NCBI GenBank assembly: GCA_045637775.1
Contig: JAZUAC010000042.1
Coordinates: 91,904 to 155,903 of the forward strand
Length of the DNA: 64,000 bases
DNA from: UMGS172 sp045637775
Lineage (GTDB): Bacteria > Bacillota > Clostridia > Oscillospirales > Acutalibacteraceae
Direction: 5' to 3'
Below the pieces are notes generated by a model. It was given only the letters and a program-made list of their open reading frames with translations, did not search any database and was not told where the DNA came from. Positions 42,825 through 51,367 of the stretch are shown one piece after another; the stretch's first letter is position 1, and each line of letters opens with the position of its first letter. Both the position numbers and the translations under genes were made by a program.

Positions 42825-42853
42825 TTGTAAATTTTCTAAAGATATGCTATCAT
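42825..42853 (+). promoter_or_regulatory. Possible promoter of the DUF4091 lipoprotein
   Basis: TTGTAA (42825-42830) and TATCAT (42848-42853) are 17 bases apart. The -10 box lies inside the hairpin described next. Confidence 0.5.
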
Positions 42854-42877
42854 GTAAATGGTATCATATCTTTTTTT
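42838..42877 (+). terminator. Hairpin and T-run upstream of the DUF4091 gene
   Basis: AAAGATATG (42838-42846) pairs with CATATCTTT (42865-42873) and a run of seven T follows. It can stop transcription arriving from the PepSY region. Confidence 0.6.
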
Positions 42878-42894
42878 GTTAATAGGTGATGTGA

Positions 42895-44547
42895 ATGAAA
42901 CGTAGGTTTTTTTGTATTGTTTTTGTGTTGATATATATTTTCACTATATGTGGCTGCGGTAACGATTCCGTAAATACTAAAGTTTCCGATACAGCAAATA
43001 GTAGTGTTTTATCTGACACCCAAAGCAGCACAGAATCAAGCACAACCGTTACCGAGGACTTGTCAAAGTATTTGGTTAAGGGTTTTGTATACAACGGCTT
43101 TGATAAATATTCAACATTATCGTCTTTTGATGTTACTGATACGGTATACAATATTTCAATGGCTAAAAATGAGCATGAGTCGGTGCAGATATCCTTTGTT
43201 GCCGAAAAAGATTTTGAAAAGGTCGGCTTTATTGGTGAGGGTGAGTCCGAAGGCATTACCGTAACCAAATATTTAGAACATTATGTTCCTTGTGGTGATG
43301 AAAGCTATCCTGACCCGCTCGTTGAGTATAAGGGTGAGGATGTTTCGGTCAAAAAAGGTGATCTTTTAACCTTTTTCATCGAGTTTGAAGCCGACCAAAC
43401 AGCCAAAGCAGGTGAGTCTGAGTTCAAGTTTTATTTGTTAGGTGATATCGGCAATTTAAGTAACACTGTGTCAGTAAAGGTAAGGGTGTGGGATTTTGCT
43501 TTCCCCGAGGGATTTACTTGCCGTAGCTACATTGGACTTAACAAGCAGTATCTGTCTCAATATACAAAAATGGACACTGAAACGGCATATGTTGAATATT
43601 ATGAAACACTGCTTGAACACGGTTTAAGCCCTCAACATTTGCCTTATGATATTTTAGATGCGCGTGCCGATGCTTATATGTCTGACCCGAGAGTCACCTC
43701 GTTTTATGTACCAAGCAGTACCGACGTTGCCGACAGTAAAATAGTTGAATATTACAATAAGCTCAAAACCAATCCCGAATGGTTCAAAAAAGCGTATTTC
43801 TATCCTTTGGATGAACCGAAAAATCTTGATGAACTCAAACGGCATCAGGCACGGTGCCTGCATTTGCTGACCTTGTGTCCCGAGATAAAGATAGTTTGTC
43901 CTTATTATACAAACATAGATGTAAGCGAATATTCCGATCAAACCGAGTTTTTATCGCAGTATGTCAGCATTCTTTGTCCTAAACCGTGTATGTGGAACCA
44001 CGAAGAATTTTACAGTGCCGAGCAGTTGGAAAAGTATGCACCGTTTAAAACCCGAATGAACGAATATTTGGCCAACGGCAACGAGCTTTGGTGGTATGTT
44101 TGCAATATGCCGGGTGAACCTTATCTTAACTTGTTTGTTGATGAAAAAGGCTTGAATCACCGCGTGTTGTTCTGGCAACAGTACCGTTACGGTGTCAGCG
44201 GATTCTTATATTGGTCGGCAAATTATTGGAAGACTGCCGATAATCCTTGGACTGATGTTGATACCAAAACCTTGAGTTATCCTGTTTACGGCGACGGAAT
44301 ACTGCTTTATCCCGGTGATGAGGTGAATGTAGATGGCGCTGTTGTATCATTGAGACTTAAAGCCGTTCGTGACGGCATGGAGGATTACGAGCTTTTTTCT
44401 TTGGCTGAAAAGGTTTTAGGTCGAAACTATATTCTTGAAAAACTCAATTCGGTATCACCCGATGTTACCAAGGTGTCGGTTGACAGTAAAGAATTTTGCA
44501 AAATCAGAATAGAAATCGGAAACGATATTGAGAAGGCTATGAAATAA
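42895..44547 (+). CDS. Secreted lipoprotein with DUF4091/GH123-like domain
   Basis: This 550-residue protein has a lipoprotein-type signal (ending ICGC near residue 20) and a Ser/Thr-rich tether. A beta-sandwich region (about 60-200) precedes a TIM-barrel-like domain (about 205-540) with family landmarks YPLDEPK near residues 303-309, NELWWYVCN and VRDGMEDYELF. In GH123 beta-N-acetylgalactosaminidases an adjacent Asp-Glu pair is catalytic, and D306-E307 fits that position. Activity on GalNAc-containing glycans is therefore possible but unproven. AGGTGAT precedes ATG 42895. It converges on a sugar isomerase-like gene. Confidence 0.8.
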   Translation: MKRRFFCIVFVLIYIFTICGCGNDSVNTKVSDTANSSVLSDTQSSTESSTTVTEDLSKYLVKGFVYNGFDKYSTLSSFDVTDTVYNISMAKNEHESVQISFVAEKDFEKVGFIGEGESEGITVTKYLEHYVPCGDESYPDPLVEYKGEDVSVKKGDLLTFFIEFEADQTAKAGESEFKFYLLGDIGNLSNTVSVKVRVWDFAFPEGFTCRSYIGLNKQYLSQYTKMDTETAYVEYYETLLEHGLSPQHLPYDILDARADAYMSDPRVTSFYVPSSTDVADSKIVEYYNKLKTNPEWFKKAYFYPLDEPKNLDELKRHQARCLHLLTLCPEIKIVCPYYTNIDVSEYSDQTEFLSQYVSILCPKPCMWNHEEFYSAEQLEKYAPFKTRMNEYLANGNELWWYVCNMPGEPYLNLFVDEKGLNHRVLFWQQYRYGVSGFLYWSANYWKTADNPWTDVDTKTLSYPVYGDGILLYPGDEVNVDGAVVSLRLKAVRDGMEDYELFSLAEKVLGRNYILEKLNSVSPDVTKVSVDSKEFCKIRIEIGNDIEKAMK

Positions 44548-44548
44548 T

Positions 44549-44592
44549 AAAAGAACCCTTTTGCAGTTTGATCTGTAAAAGGGTTCTTTTGT
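44549..44592. terminator. Bidirectional terminator
   Basis: A long stem AAAAGAACCCTTTT-CAG / CTG-AAAAGGGTTCTTTT with A- and T-runs lies between convergent genes. Confidence 0.88.
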
Positions 44593-45494
44593 CATTCTTC
44601 AAAACAATCGTATGAGGTGAGGATGTATTTGCCTATGTCATACAAAAATGCTTCAAGTCGCATTTTGAACTCCAACGGAGGATTGAGTAAGCGGGTGTCT
44701 TTATCAAACTTACGCTTGGCATAAGCACCGGTCAAAAGATTATCAGCCTCAAAGGTGAAATAGCCGTTGAAACCGATTTCCTTCAAGCCGTGCATTACCG
44801 AGTCCCAGTTTGTTGTGCCAAAGAAGGGAGCTTTGTGGGTGTCGGTTCGGTTGTAGTTATCCTGAACATGAAGGGCGTGAATCCTATCACCCAAAATTGC
44901 CATTGCCTCATGTTGCGGCATATCCTGCAGATTTCCGTGGCCAATATCCCAACAAACCTTGAGCAAAGGATGGTCAATGTAATCAACCAATTCCTTCAAA
45001 TCGGGTGCGTTATCAACCCAATATATTTCGGGGTGCCATCTTTTGTTGAAATTCTCGGTCAAAATCTCAACATTATACTTTTCAGCGGTAGGGAGGAGTA
45101 ACTCATAAAACTCCTTGTTGCGTTGGAAACACTCTTCCTTTGAAATGCCTTTTTCGTAACCCGAATGAATAACTATATTTGGAATACCAAGGTCGTGGCA
45201 GGCTTTGATACAAACCTTGTTACCTTCAATGAATTCTTCATATTTATCGTTCTTTATAATAGGGTCGCCCATAGGCGCGTGGGATTGAACAAGCTTTACA
45301 CCAAGCTCATTACACAACTCTTTTATTGTCTTAATGTGTGCATCGTAGTCGCCAAAAACACCGATTTTGTCGGCAAAATCTCGACCAAAGCTGTAATCGA
45401 TATATTTAAAACCACATTGGCTTATAAGCTTGATTCTTTCGTTAACGGTTGATACTTCGCGTGAAAAATCACTCGTTGTTGTTGCAAGCTTCAT
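44592..45494 (-). CDS. Sugar phosphate isomerase/epimerase-like TIM-barrel protein
   Basis: This 300-residue protein is of the AP-endonuclease-2/xylose isomerase-like fold (PF01261). Metal-binding segments include QSHAPMG, NIVIHSGYE, ILTENFN, VCWDIGHGN and the C-terminal FTFEADN. Members include inosose dehydratases, tagatose epimerases and IolE/IolI-type enzymes; the exact reaction cannot be assigned. AGGGG precedes ATG 45494 on the minus strand. It stands alone, facing the DUF4091 gene, so a link to glycan breakdown is only positional. Confidence 0.82.
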   Translation of the reverse strand: MKLATTTSDFSREVSTVNERIKLISQCGFKYIDYSFGRDFADKIGVFGDYDAHIKTIKELCNELGVKLVQSHAPMGDPIIKNDKYEEFIEGNKVCIKACHDLGIPNIVIHSGYEKGISKEECFQRNKEFYELLLPTAEKYNVEILTENFNKRWHPEIYWVDNAPDLKELVDYIDHPLLKVCWDIGHGNLQDMPQHEAMAILGDRIHALHVQDNYNRTDTHKAPFFGTTNWDSVMHGLKEIGFNGYFTFEADNLLTGAYAKRKFDKDTRLLNPPLEFKMRLEAFLYDIGKYILTSYDCFEE

Positions 45495-45585
45495 AGTGTA
45501 ACCCCTTTTTCGTTTTTACACATTATATCACACTTAAAATATTTCAGTCAACATGAAAAATATTTGCAAAATCTTGATATAATTA

Positions 45586-45614
45586 TTGCGAACGGGTTAC
45601 ATAAGTATTATAAT
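45586..45614 (+). promoter_or_regulatory. Promoter of the AEC carrier gene
   Basis: TTGCGA (45586-45591) and TATAAT (45609-45614) are 17 bases apart. Confidence 0.65.
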
Positions 45615-45641
45615 TGTTGTAAGAAAATGTGGGGTGTTCAA

Positions 45642-46628
45642 ATGGAGTCGTTTGTTTTTGCTTTAGAGGCTGTTTTGCCCATCATTCTGATGGTGGCACT
45701 CGGGTATTTTGTTAAATGCATAGGTATTGTAAAACAGGAACACGCAAAAATTCTGAACAAACTAGTGTTCAGAGTGTTTTTGCCTGTTATGCTGTTTTTG
45801 AATGTGTATAATATCGAGTCGGTCTCAGGCTTTAGTTATGGATATATAAGCTACACGCTGGTATCGGCTGTGGTTATATTTCTTGTGTGCATTCCCGTCG
45901 TTATTTCAATAACCAAGAAAAAAGAGCGTAGGGGAGTGATTTTGCAATCAACCTTTCGTTCAAATTATGCCCTTATCGGTATACCGCTTGCAGAATCGCT
46001 TTTCGGTGTAGAGGGTGCAATGGTCGCAACCTTGCTTTCGGCGGCGATCATACCCGTGTTTAATATTTTAGCGGTTATAAGCTTGTCGGTTTTTAACAAA
46101 AACTCACAAAAGGTAAGCGCCATCAAGATCGTCAAGGATGTTTTGTATAATCCTTTGATAATCAGCATTTTCTTGGGTGTAGTTGCACTGTGCATCAGGG
46201 CATTGTTTATAAAGTACGATATTTCGTACCGCTTGGCCGATACAGAGCCTGTATTCAAGGTGTTGAAGTATCTCTCGTCGGTAACAACTCCGTTGGCCTT
46301 GCTTGTTTTGGGTATTCAGTTTGAGTTTTCGGCTGTGTCGGAACTGAAAAAAGAAATTATATTCGGAGTTCTTATTCGAACAGTGTGCGTGCCTGTCTTA
46401 GGCCTTGGTGTTGCGTATCTGTTGTTTAAGGATGTGTTTACCGGCGCACATTTTGCCACATTTGTTGCGGTTTTTGCCACACCAGTTGCTGTTTCAAGTG
46501 TTCCCATGGCTCAGGAAATGGACAGTGATGTAATTCTTGCGGGTCAGTTAGTCATTTGGACAACACTTTTTTCAGCATTCACTGTATTTATGGCGTCGTT
46601 TTTGTTGAAAACAGTCGGTATATTCTAA
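45642..46628 (+). CDS. AEC family (auxin efflux carrier-like) transporter
   Basis: This 328-residue membrane protein has about ten helices. Family patterns include LNKLVFRVFLPVMLF (about residues 42-56), FRSNYALIGIPLAE near 105 and FATPVAVSSVPMAQEM near 275-290. Bacterial AEC members export or exchange malate, malonate or other organic acids; the substrate here is unknown. ATG 45642 follows GGGGTG at 45631-45636. An upstream frame extension would overlap the promoter and is rejected. Confidence 0.9.
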   Translation: MESFVFALEAVLPIILMVALGYFVKCIGIVKQEHAKILNKLVFRVFLPVMLFLNVYNIESVSGFSYGYISYTLVSAVVIFLVCIPVVISITKKKERRGVILQSTFRSNYALIGIPLAESLFGVEGAMVATLLSAAIIPVFNILAVISLSVFNKNSQKVSAIKIVKDVLYNPLIISIFLGVVALCIRALFIKYDISYRLADTEPVFKVLKYLSSVTTPLALLVLGIQFEFSAVSELKKEIIFGVLIRTVCVPVLGLGVAYLLFKDVFTGAHFATFVAVFATPVAVSSVPMAQEMDSDVILAGQLVIWTTLFSAFTVFMASFLLKTVGIF

Positions 46629-46687
46629 AGATGAACCTAATGTAGATATATATGAGTCAATCAGAAAACTTTTGAGGCTAAAAAGAG

Positions 46688-46731
46688 AAAGAACAAAAAT
46701 CCATGCCGTCGGCTATGTCTTTTTGTTCTTT
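46688..46731 (+). terminator. Terminator after the AEC carrier
   Basis: AAAGAACAAAAA pairs with TTTTTGTTCTTT around an inner GCCGTCGGC core. Confidence 0.8.
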
Positions 46732-46781
46732 TATGTAGCTCATGATATTGCGAACTTAATATTAAATTTTCGAGTTACAAT

Positions 46782-46815
46782 CAGCCTTAAATTAGTAAAA
46801 GGCTGCTCTTTTTTG
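46782..46815 (+). terminator. Second terminator-like hairpin
   Basis: CAGCCTT (46782-46788) pairs with AAGGCTG (46799-46805) and a T-run follows. It lies 50 bases after the first terminator, and no gene was found between them. Confidence 0.6.
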
Positions 46816-46842
46816 CTGTTTAGTTACAGCTGTTTTAAAGTA

Positions 46843-47181
46843 TTACTTAAAATCATCAAGTGAGACGCCGAAATCGCCGGCAGCATCACTTGCGAATTCT
46901 AAGCAGATTTCAGCATATTCGAGCTCAAAAGCAGCTGCGGCCACTTCGTTTTCTTCTTTCAATGCGTTGTAGATGTCATCGTAATCCTTCTGCAAATCAG
47001 CAAAATCCTCTGAAAGATCAGCGATTTCATCGGCATCCTTATCCTTAATTGCCTCTTTGTAGTCATCGAGAATCTGTTGAAGTTCCTCAATGTAATCGTC
47101 GGCATCGCTTTGTGCATCGCCGCAAGCGGCAAAACAAGCAACCATAAGTAATGCAAGGATTAAGGCTAACAATTTTTTCAT
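46843..47181 (-). CDS. Small acidic lipoprotein
   Basis: This 112-residue protein has a lipoprotein signal (lipobox FAAC, Cys near residue 20) and a strongly acidic, helical body rich in D/E, probably one or two coiled helices (about 28-100). No family was recognised. ATG 47181 follows GGAGG on the minus strand. It is flanked by the AEC terminators and the ior operon promoter and appears monocistronic. Confidence 0.75.
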   Translation of the reverse strand: MKKLLALILALLMVACFAACGDAQSDADDYIEELQQILDDYKEAIKDKDADEIADLSEDFADLQKDYDDIYNALKEENEVAAAAFELEYAEICLEFASDAAGDFGVSLDDFK

Positions 47182-47323
47182 AAATAATTCCTCCAAAACA
47201 TTTTATTTGTGTAACTTTATCGAGTTACTACATTACCACAATAACACATAATGTTTAATATGTCAATACCTTTATTGATAAATAGTTAATTTTAAAAATT
47301 GTCTGATTTCGCGAAATTTCCTG

Positions 47324-47352
47324 TTGACTTTTTCGGTTTAACGTGCTAAAAT
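47324..47352 (+). promoter_or_regulatory. Promoter of the ior operon
   Basis: TTGACT (47324-47329) and TAAAAT (47347-47352) are 17 bases apart, about 40 bases before ATG 47393. Confidence 0.7.
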
Positions 47353-47392
47353 GTTTACTATCGTAAAATACATGTAAAGAGGGTACAGAATA

Positions 47393-49021
47393 ATGCCTAT
47401 TACCGAGATTCTGCAAAAAAATGCAGAACTTTACAGCACCGAAACAGCTTTGGTTGAAATCAACCCCGGTGCTGACAAAAAAATGACTTGGAAAGAGTTT
47501 GCGCTGACACAGTCGGTTGGCTCTAACTATCGCAGAGAGATAACATGGAAAGAGTTTGACGACACTGCAAGCCGATTCTCTAACCTTCTTATTTCCAACG
47601 GTGTCAAAAAGGGCACGAAGGTTGCCATTCTTTTGATGAATTGCATCGAATGGTTGCCTATCTATTTTGGTGTGCTTCGTGCAGGTGCTATCGCCGTTCC
47701 GCTTAATTATCGTTATGCGGCTGATGAAATAAAATATTGTATCGAAAAGGCAGATGCCGAGTATCTCGTGTTCGGTCCTGAGTTTATCGGTCGTGTTGAG
47801 GAAATTGTTGACCGTACACCTTCTGTCAAGCTTTGGCTCTATGTTGGTGACGGTTGTCCCGCTTTTGCTGAAGATTATCATAGCATTATCAATAACTTTA
47901 GTGCAGAAAATCCTAATATCGAGATAACAGATGAGGATGACGGTGCTATTTATTTTTCAAGTGGTACGACAGGCTTCCCGAAAGCGATTTTGCACGCACA
48001 TGAGAGTCTTATGCATTCCTGCAAGGTTGAGCAGAATCACCACGGTCAAACCCATGACGATGTGTTCCTTTGTATTCCGCCTTTGTACCACACGGGTGCT
48101 AAAATGCACTGGTTTGGTAGCTTTTTGGTTGGCGGTAAGGCAGTTTTGTTGAAGGGTACAACACCCGAGCTTATCATTCGTACCGCTTCCGAGGAAAAGT
48201 GTTCAATTGTTTGGTTGCTTGTTCCTTGGGCGCAGGATGTTCTTGATTCAATAGAACGTGGTGAAATCAACCTTTCGGAATATAAGCTTGACCAATGGAG
48301 ATTGATGCACATTGGTGCACAGCCTGTTCCGCCTTCGCTTATAAAGCGTTGGAAGGAAGTTTTCCCCAACCATGAATATGACACTAACTACGGTCTTAGT
48401 GAGTCTATCGGTCCCGGATGTGTTCACTTGGGCGTTGAAAATATTGACCATGTTGGTGCAATTGGTAAAGCTGGCTTTGGTTGGCAGACAAAAATCGTTG
48501 ATGAAAAGCGTAACGAGGTAGCCAAAGGCGGTGTCGGTGAACTTGCAGTTAAGGGCCCCGGTGTTATGAAATGCTATTATAAAGACCAAAAGGCCACTGA
48601 TGAGGTTTTGGGCGATGGTTGGCTCTTTACCGGCGATATGGCAAGAGAAGACGAGGAAGGCTTTATCTGGCTTGTCGACCGCAAAAAGGATGTTATTATC
48701 ACAGGTGGTGAAAACCTTTATCCCGTTCAGATTGAAAACTTTTTAAGGCAGAATCTTCCTGCTATAAAGGATGTTGCCGTTATCGGTCTTGCTGACCAGC
48801 GTCTTGGTGAGATTGCTGCCGCTGTTATCGAGGTTAAGGAAGGCTTTACATTGACCGAGGAAGAGGTACAAACCGCTTCTATGGGTCTGCCGAGATACCA
48901 AAGACCACGTAAGATAATCTTTGCCGATATTCCGCGAAACCCCACGGGAAAGATTGAAAAACCCACTTTAAGAAAACGCTACGGCTCAATGAATCTTGTA
49001 GCCGATACAACTACCAATTGA
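47393..49021 (+). CDS. AMP-forming acyl-CoA synthetase
   Basis: This 542-residue adenylate-forming enzyme activates a carboxylic acid with ATP and CoA. Motifs: the phosphate-binding loop FSSGTTGFPKA (about residues 187-197), YGLSESIG (A5 region, near 332), GWLFTGD (A7), VDRKKDVIITGGENLYP (A8) and the C-terminal catalytic Lys in NPTGKIEK. It is the first gene of an operon with iorAB and a phenylacetate-CoA ligase, so an aromatic or branched acid substrate is likely. An unusual N-terminal feature is a doubled TWKEF, with about 18 residues between copies (about 30-54). Confidence 0.88.
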   Translation: MPITEILQKNAELYSTETALVEINPGADKKMTWKEFALTQSVGSNYRREITWKEFDDTASRFSNLLISNGVKKGTKVAILLMNCIEWLPIYFGVLRAGAIAVPLNYRYAADEIKYCIEKADAEYLVFGPEFIGRVEEIVDRTPSVKLWLYVGDGCPAFAEDYHSIINNFSAENPNIEITDEDDGAIYFSSGTTGFPKAILHAHESLMHSCKVEQNHHGQTHDDVFLCIPPLYHTGAKMHWFGSFLVGGKAVLLKGTTPELIIRTASEEKCSIVWLLVPWAQDVLDSIERGEINLSEYKLDQWRLMHIGAQPVPPSLIKRWKEVFPNHEYDTNYGLSESIGPGCVHLGVENIDHVGAIGKAGFGWQTKIVDEKRNEVAKGGVGELAVKGPGVMKCYYKDQKATDEVLGDGWLFTGDMAREDEEGFIWLVDRKKDVIITGGENLYPVQIENFLRQNLPAIKDVAVIGLADQRLGEIAAAVIEVKEGFTLTEEEVQTASMGLPRYQRPRKIIFADIPRNPTGKIEKPTLRKRYGSMNLVADTTTN

Positions 49022-49039
49022 TTTGAAAGGAAAATTGTT

Positions 49040-50770
49040 ATGAAGAAGTTACTTCTTGGTAATGCCGCTGTTGCTCGCGGTGCTTTCGAAGCAGGCTGTA
49101 AGCTTGTTTCCTCATATCCCGGCACACCCAGTACCGAAATTACCGAATCGGTCGTTGAATACGACAATATTTATGTTGAATGGGCACCTAATGAGAAGGT
49201 TGCCGCCGAGGTTGCTATCGGTGCATCTATTGCAGGTGGCAGAGCTATGTCCTGCATGAAGCATGTTGGTCTTAATGTTATGGCCGACCCTGTGTTTACC
49301 GTAAGCTATATCGGTGCTAACGGTGGTCTTGTTTTCTGCGTGGCTGATGACCCGGGTATGCACTCCTCGCAGAATGAGCAGGATTCCCGTCATTACGCCG
49401 AGGCTGCTAAGATTGTTATGCTTGAGCCTTCGGATTCTTCGGAATGCAAGGAATTTACCAAAGCCGCATTCAGTTTGAGTGAAGAGTATGACACTCCTGT
49501 GTTTATCCGTCTTTCTACCCGTGTTTCCCATTCACAGAGTCTTGTTGAGCTTTGCGACCCCGAGGAAGCACCCTTGAAGGATTATGAGAAGAACATTCCC
49601 AAGCATGTTATGATGCCTGCAATGGCCAAGGGCAGACATGTTATTGTTGAACAGCGTACCGAAAAACTTAAAGAGTTGGCCGAAAACTGTCAGTTTAACA
49701 CCGTTGAAAAGAATGGTTCGAAGATTGGTGTTATCGCTGCAGGTACTACATATGTTTATGCTAAAGAGGCTTTGGGCGATAAGGTTGACTACCTCAAACT
49801 CGGTATGGTTTTCCCGTTGTCCGAAAAGCTTATTAAGGACTTCGCCGCTTCTTACGATGAGTTGTGGGTAATCGAAGAGCTCGATCCCTTTATCGAGACC
49901 TTTGTTAAATCAATTGGAATCCAGTGCAAGGGTAAGGAGCATTTCACACTGCTTGGTGAGTATTCGCAGAATATGATAAAGAGCGCTGTTTTGGGTGTTG
50001 AAACCGAGTCTTTGGCTGACCCTGTAATCCCCAACCGTCCTCCTGTATTGTGTGTTGGATGCCCTCACAGAGGTACTTTCTATGTCCTCAAAAAGCTTGG
50101 TGTAACCGTTTCGGGTGATATTGGATGTTACACTTTGGGTGCCGTGGCTCCGTTGCAGAGTGTTGACACAACCATTTGTATGGGTGCTTCGGTCAGCGCC
50201 GCACACGGTATGGCCAAGGTTCGCGGTTCCGAGTTTAACAAAAAGTTAGTTTCCGTAATCGGCGATTCAACCTTTATCCACTCGGGTATAACAGGTCTTA
50301 TCGATATTGTTTATAATAAGGGTGCTAACACCGTTATTATTCTTGATAACTCTATCACCGGTATGACCGGCCATCAGGAAAACCCCACAACAGGCAGAAC
50401 CATTCGTGGTGAGGCTACCAAGCAGGTTGACCTTGAGCTTTTGTGTAAAGCTGTTGGTGTAGAGAGAGTAAGAATTGCCGACCCGTTTGATTTGAAGGGC
50501 TTTGAGGCCGTTGTTAAGGAAGAACTTAATGCAGATGAGCCTTCGGTCATTATCGCACAGCGTCCTTGTGCATTGCTTAAATCGGTTAAGTACACAGGTC
50601 ATTGCAAGGTTGATTCCGATAAGTGTAAATCCTGCAAGATGTGTATGAAGCTTGGTTGTCCTGCAATTTCGTTTAAGGACGGAAAAGCAGTTATCGATAA
50701 CTCACAGTGTAACGGATGCGGACTTTGCGTTGGCGTTTGTCCGTTTGATGCAATAGTTAAGGAGGACTGA
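49040..50770 (+). CDS. iorA: Indolepyruvate:ferredoxin oxidoreductase, alpha subunit
   Basis: This 576-residue thiamine-diphosphate enzyme subunit, with IorB, oxidatively decarboxylates aryl pyruvates to aryl-acetyl-CoA and reduces ferredoxin. The N-terminal pyrimidine-binding part opens with LLLGNAAVARGAFEAG and SYPGTPSTEI. The TPP site includes GDIGCYTLG and GDSTFIHSGI with the downstream Asn. Two C-terminal 4Fe-4S motifs (CKSCKMC...CP and CNGCGLC...CP) lie near residues 530-565. Operon position supports aromatic amino-acid fermentation. GAAAGGA precedes ATG 49040. Confidence 0.95.
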   Translation: MKKLLLGNAAVARGAFEAGCKLVSSYPGTPSTEITESVVEYDNIYVEWAPNEKVAAEVAIGASIAGGRAMSCMKHVGLNVMADPVFTVSYIGANGGLVFCVADDPGMHSSQNEQDSRHYAEAAKIVMLEPSDSSECKEFTKAAFSLSEEYDTPVFIRLSTRVSHSQSLVELCDPEEAPLKDYEKNIPKHVMMPAMAKGRHVIVEQRTEKLKELAENCQFNTVEKNGSKIGVIAAGTTYVYAKEALGDKVDYLKLGMVFPLSEKLIKDFAASYDELWVIEELDPFIETFVKSIGIQCKGKEHFTLLGEYSQNMIKSAVLGVETESLADPVIPNRPPVLCVGCPHRGTFYVLKKLGVTVSGDIGCYTLGAVAPLQSVDTTICMGASVSAAHGMAKVRGSEFNKKLVSVIGDSTFIHSGITGLIDIVYNKGANTVIILDNSITGMTGHQENPTTGRTIRGEATKQVDLELLCKAVGVERVRIADPFDLKGFEAVVKEELNADEPSVIIAQRPCALLKSVKYTGHCKVDSDKCKSCKMCMKLGCPAISFKDGKAVIDNSQCNGCGLCVGVCPFDAIVKED

Positions 50771-50772
50771 AA

Positions 50773-51345
50773 ATGACCGCTAATAACAATATTATGATAG
50801 TCGGTGTAGGCGGTCAGGGAACCCTGCTTGCCAGCCGAATTTTGGGCAATGTTATCATTGCAGAGGGCTTTGTTGTTAAGGTTTCCGAGGTTCACGGTAT
50901 GAGCCAAAGAGGCGGTAGCGTTGTTACCTATGTTAAGTATTCCGAAAAGGTTGCTTCTCCTATCATCGATAAGGGTGAAGCCGATATTATCCTTGCTTTT
51001 GAGCGTTTGGAGGCACTTCGTGCTTTGCCGTTCCTCAAAAAAGGTGGAAAAATGATTGTGAACGACCGTTGTATCAATCCTATGCCGGTTATCACAGGTG
51101 CTGCCGAGTATCCCGAAAACATTATTGAAACCTTGAAGCAGAACGCCGATGTTGTAAGTCTTGACGCACTTAAACTTGCCGAAGAAGCAGGTAGTATCAA
51201 GGCGGTAAATGTTGTTTTGATTGGTGTTTTGGCAAAATCGACCGATATTCCTTATGAATCTTGGATCGAAACCATTAAAAATACCGTTCCCGAGAAATTC
51301 CTCGAGATCAACCTTAAAGCATTTGAATTAGGTTATACCTTGTAA
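50773..51345 (+). CDS. iorB: Indolepyruvate:ferredoxin oxidoreductase, beta subunit
   Basis: This 190-residue subunit is the partner of IorA and two bases separate the genes. It carries the gamma-type 2-oxoacid oxidoreductase fold, with VGVGGQGTLLASRILG (about residues 11-26) and EVHGMSQRGGSV (about 40-51). The stop of iorA and the short gap suggest coupled translation. Length is normal. Confidence 0.95.
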   Translation: MTANNNIMIVGVGGQGTLLASRILGNVIIAEGFVVKVSEVHGMSQRGGSVVTYVKYSEKVASPIIDKGEADIILAFERLEALRALPFLKKGGKMIVNDRCINPMPVITGAAEYPENIIETLKQNADVVSLDALKLAEEAGSIKAVNVVLIGVLAKSTDIPYESWIETIKNTVPEKFLEINLKAFELGYTL

Positions 51346-51367
51346 TTGAAAAGAGGAATCAGTTATT

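Noticed and set aside
46732..46781. Small RNA between the two terminators after the AEC carrier
   Set aside because: No promoter or recognisable structure lies between them; they are more simply a double terminator.
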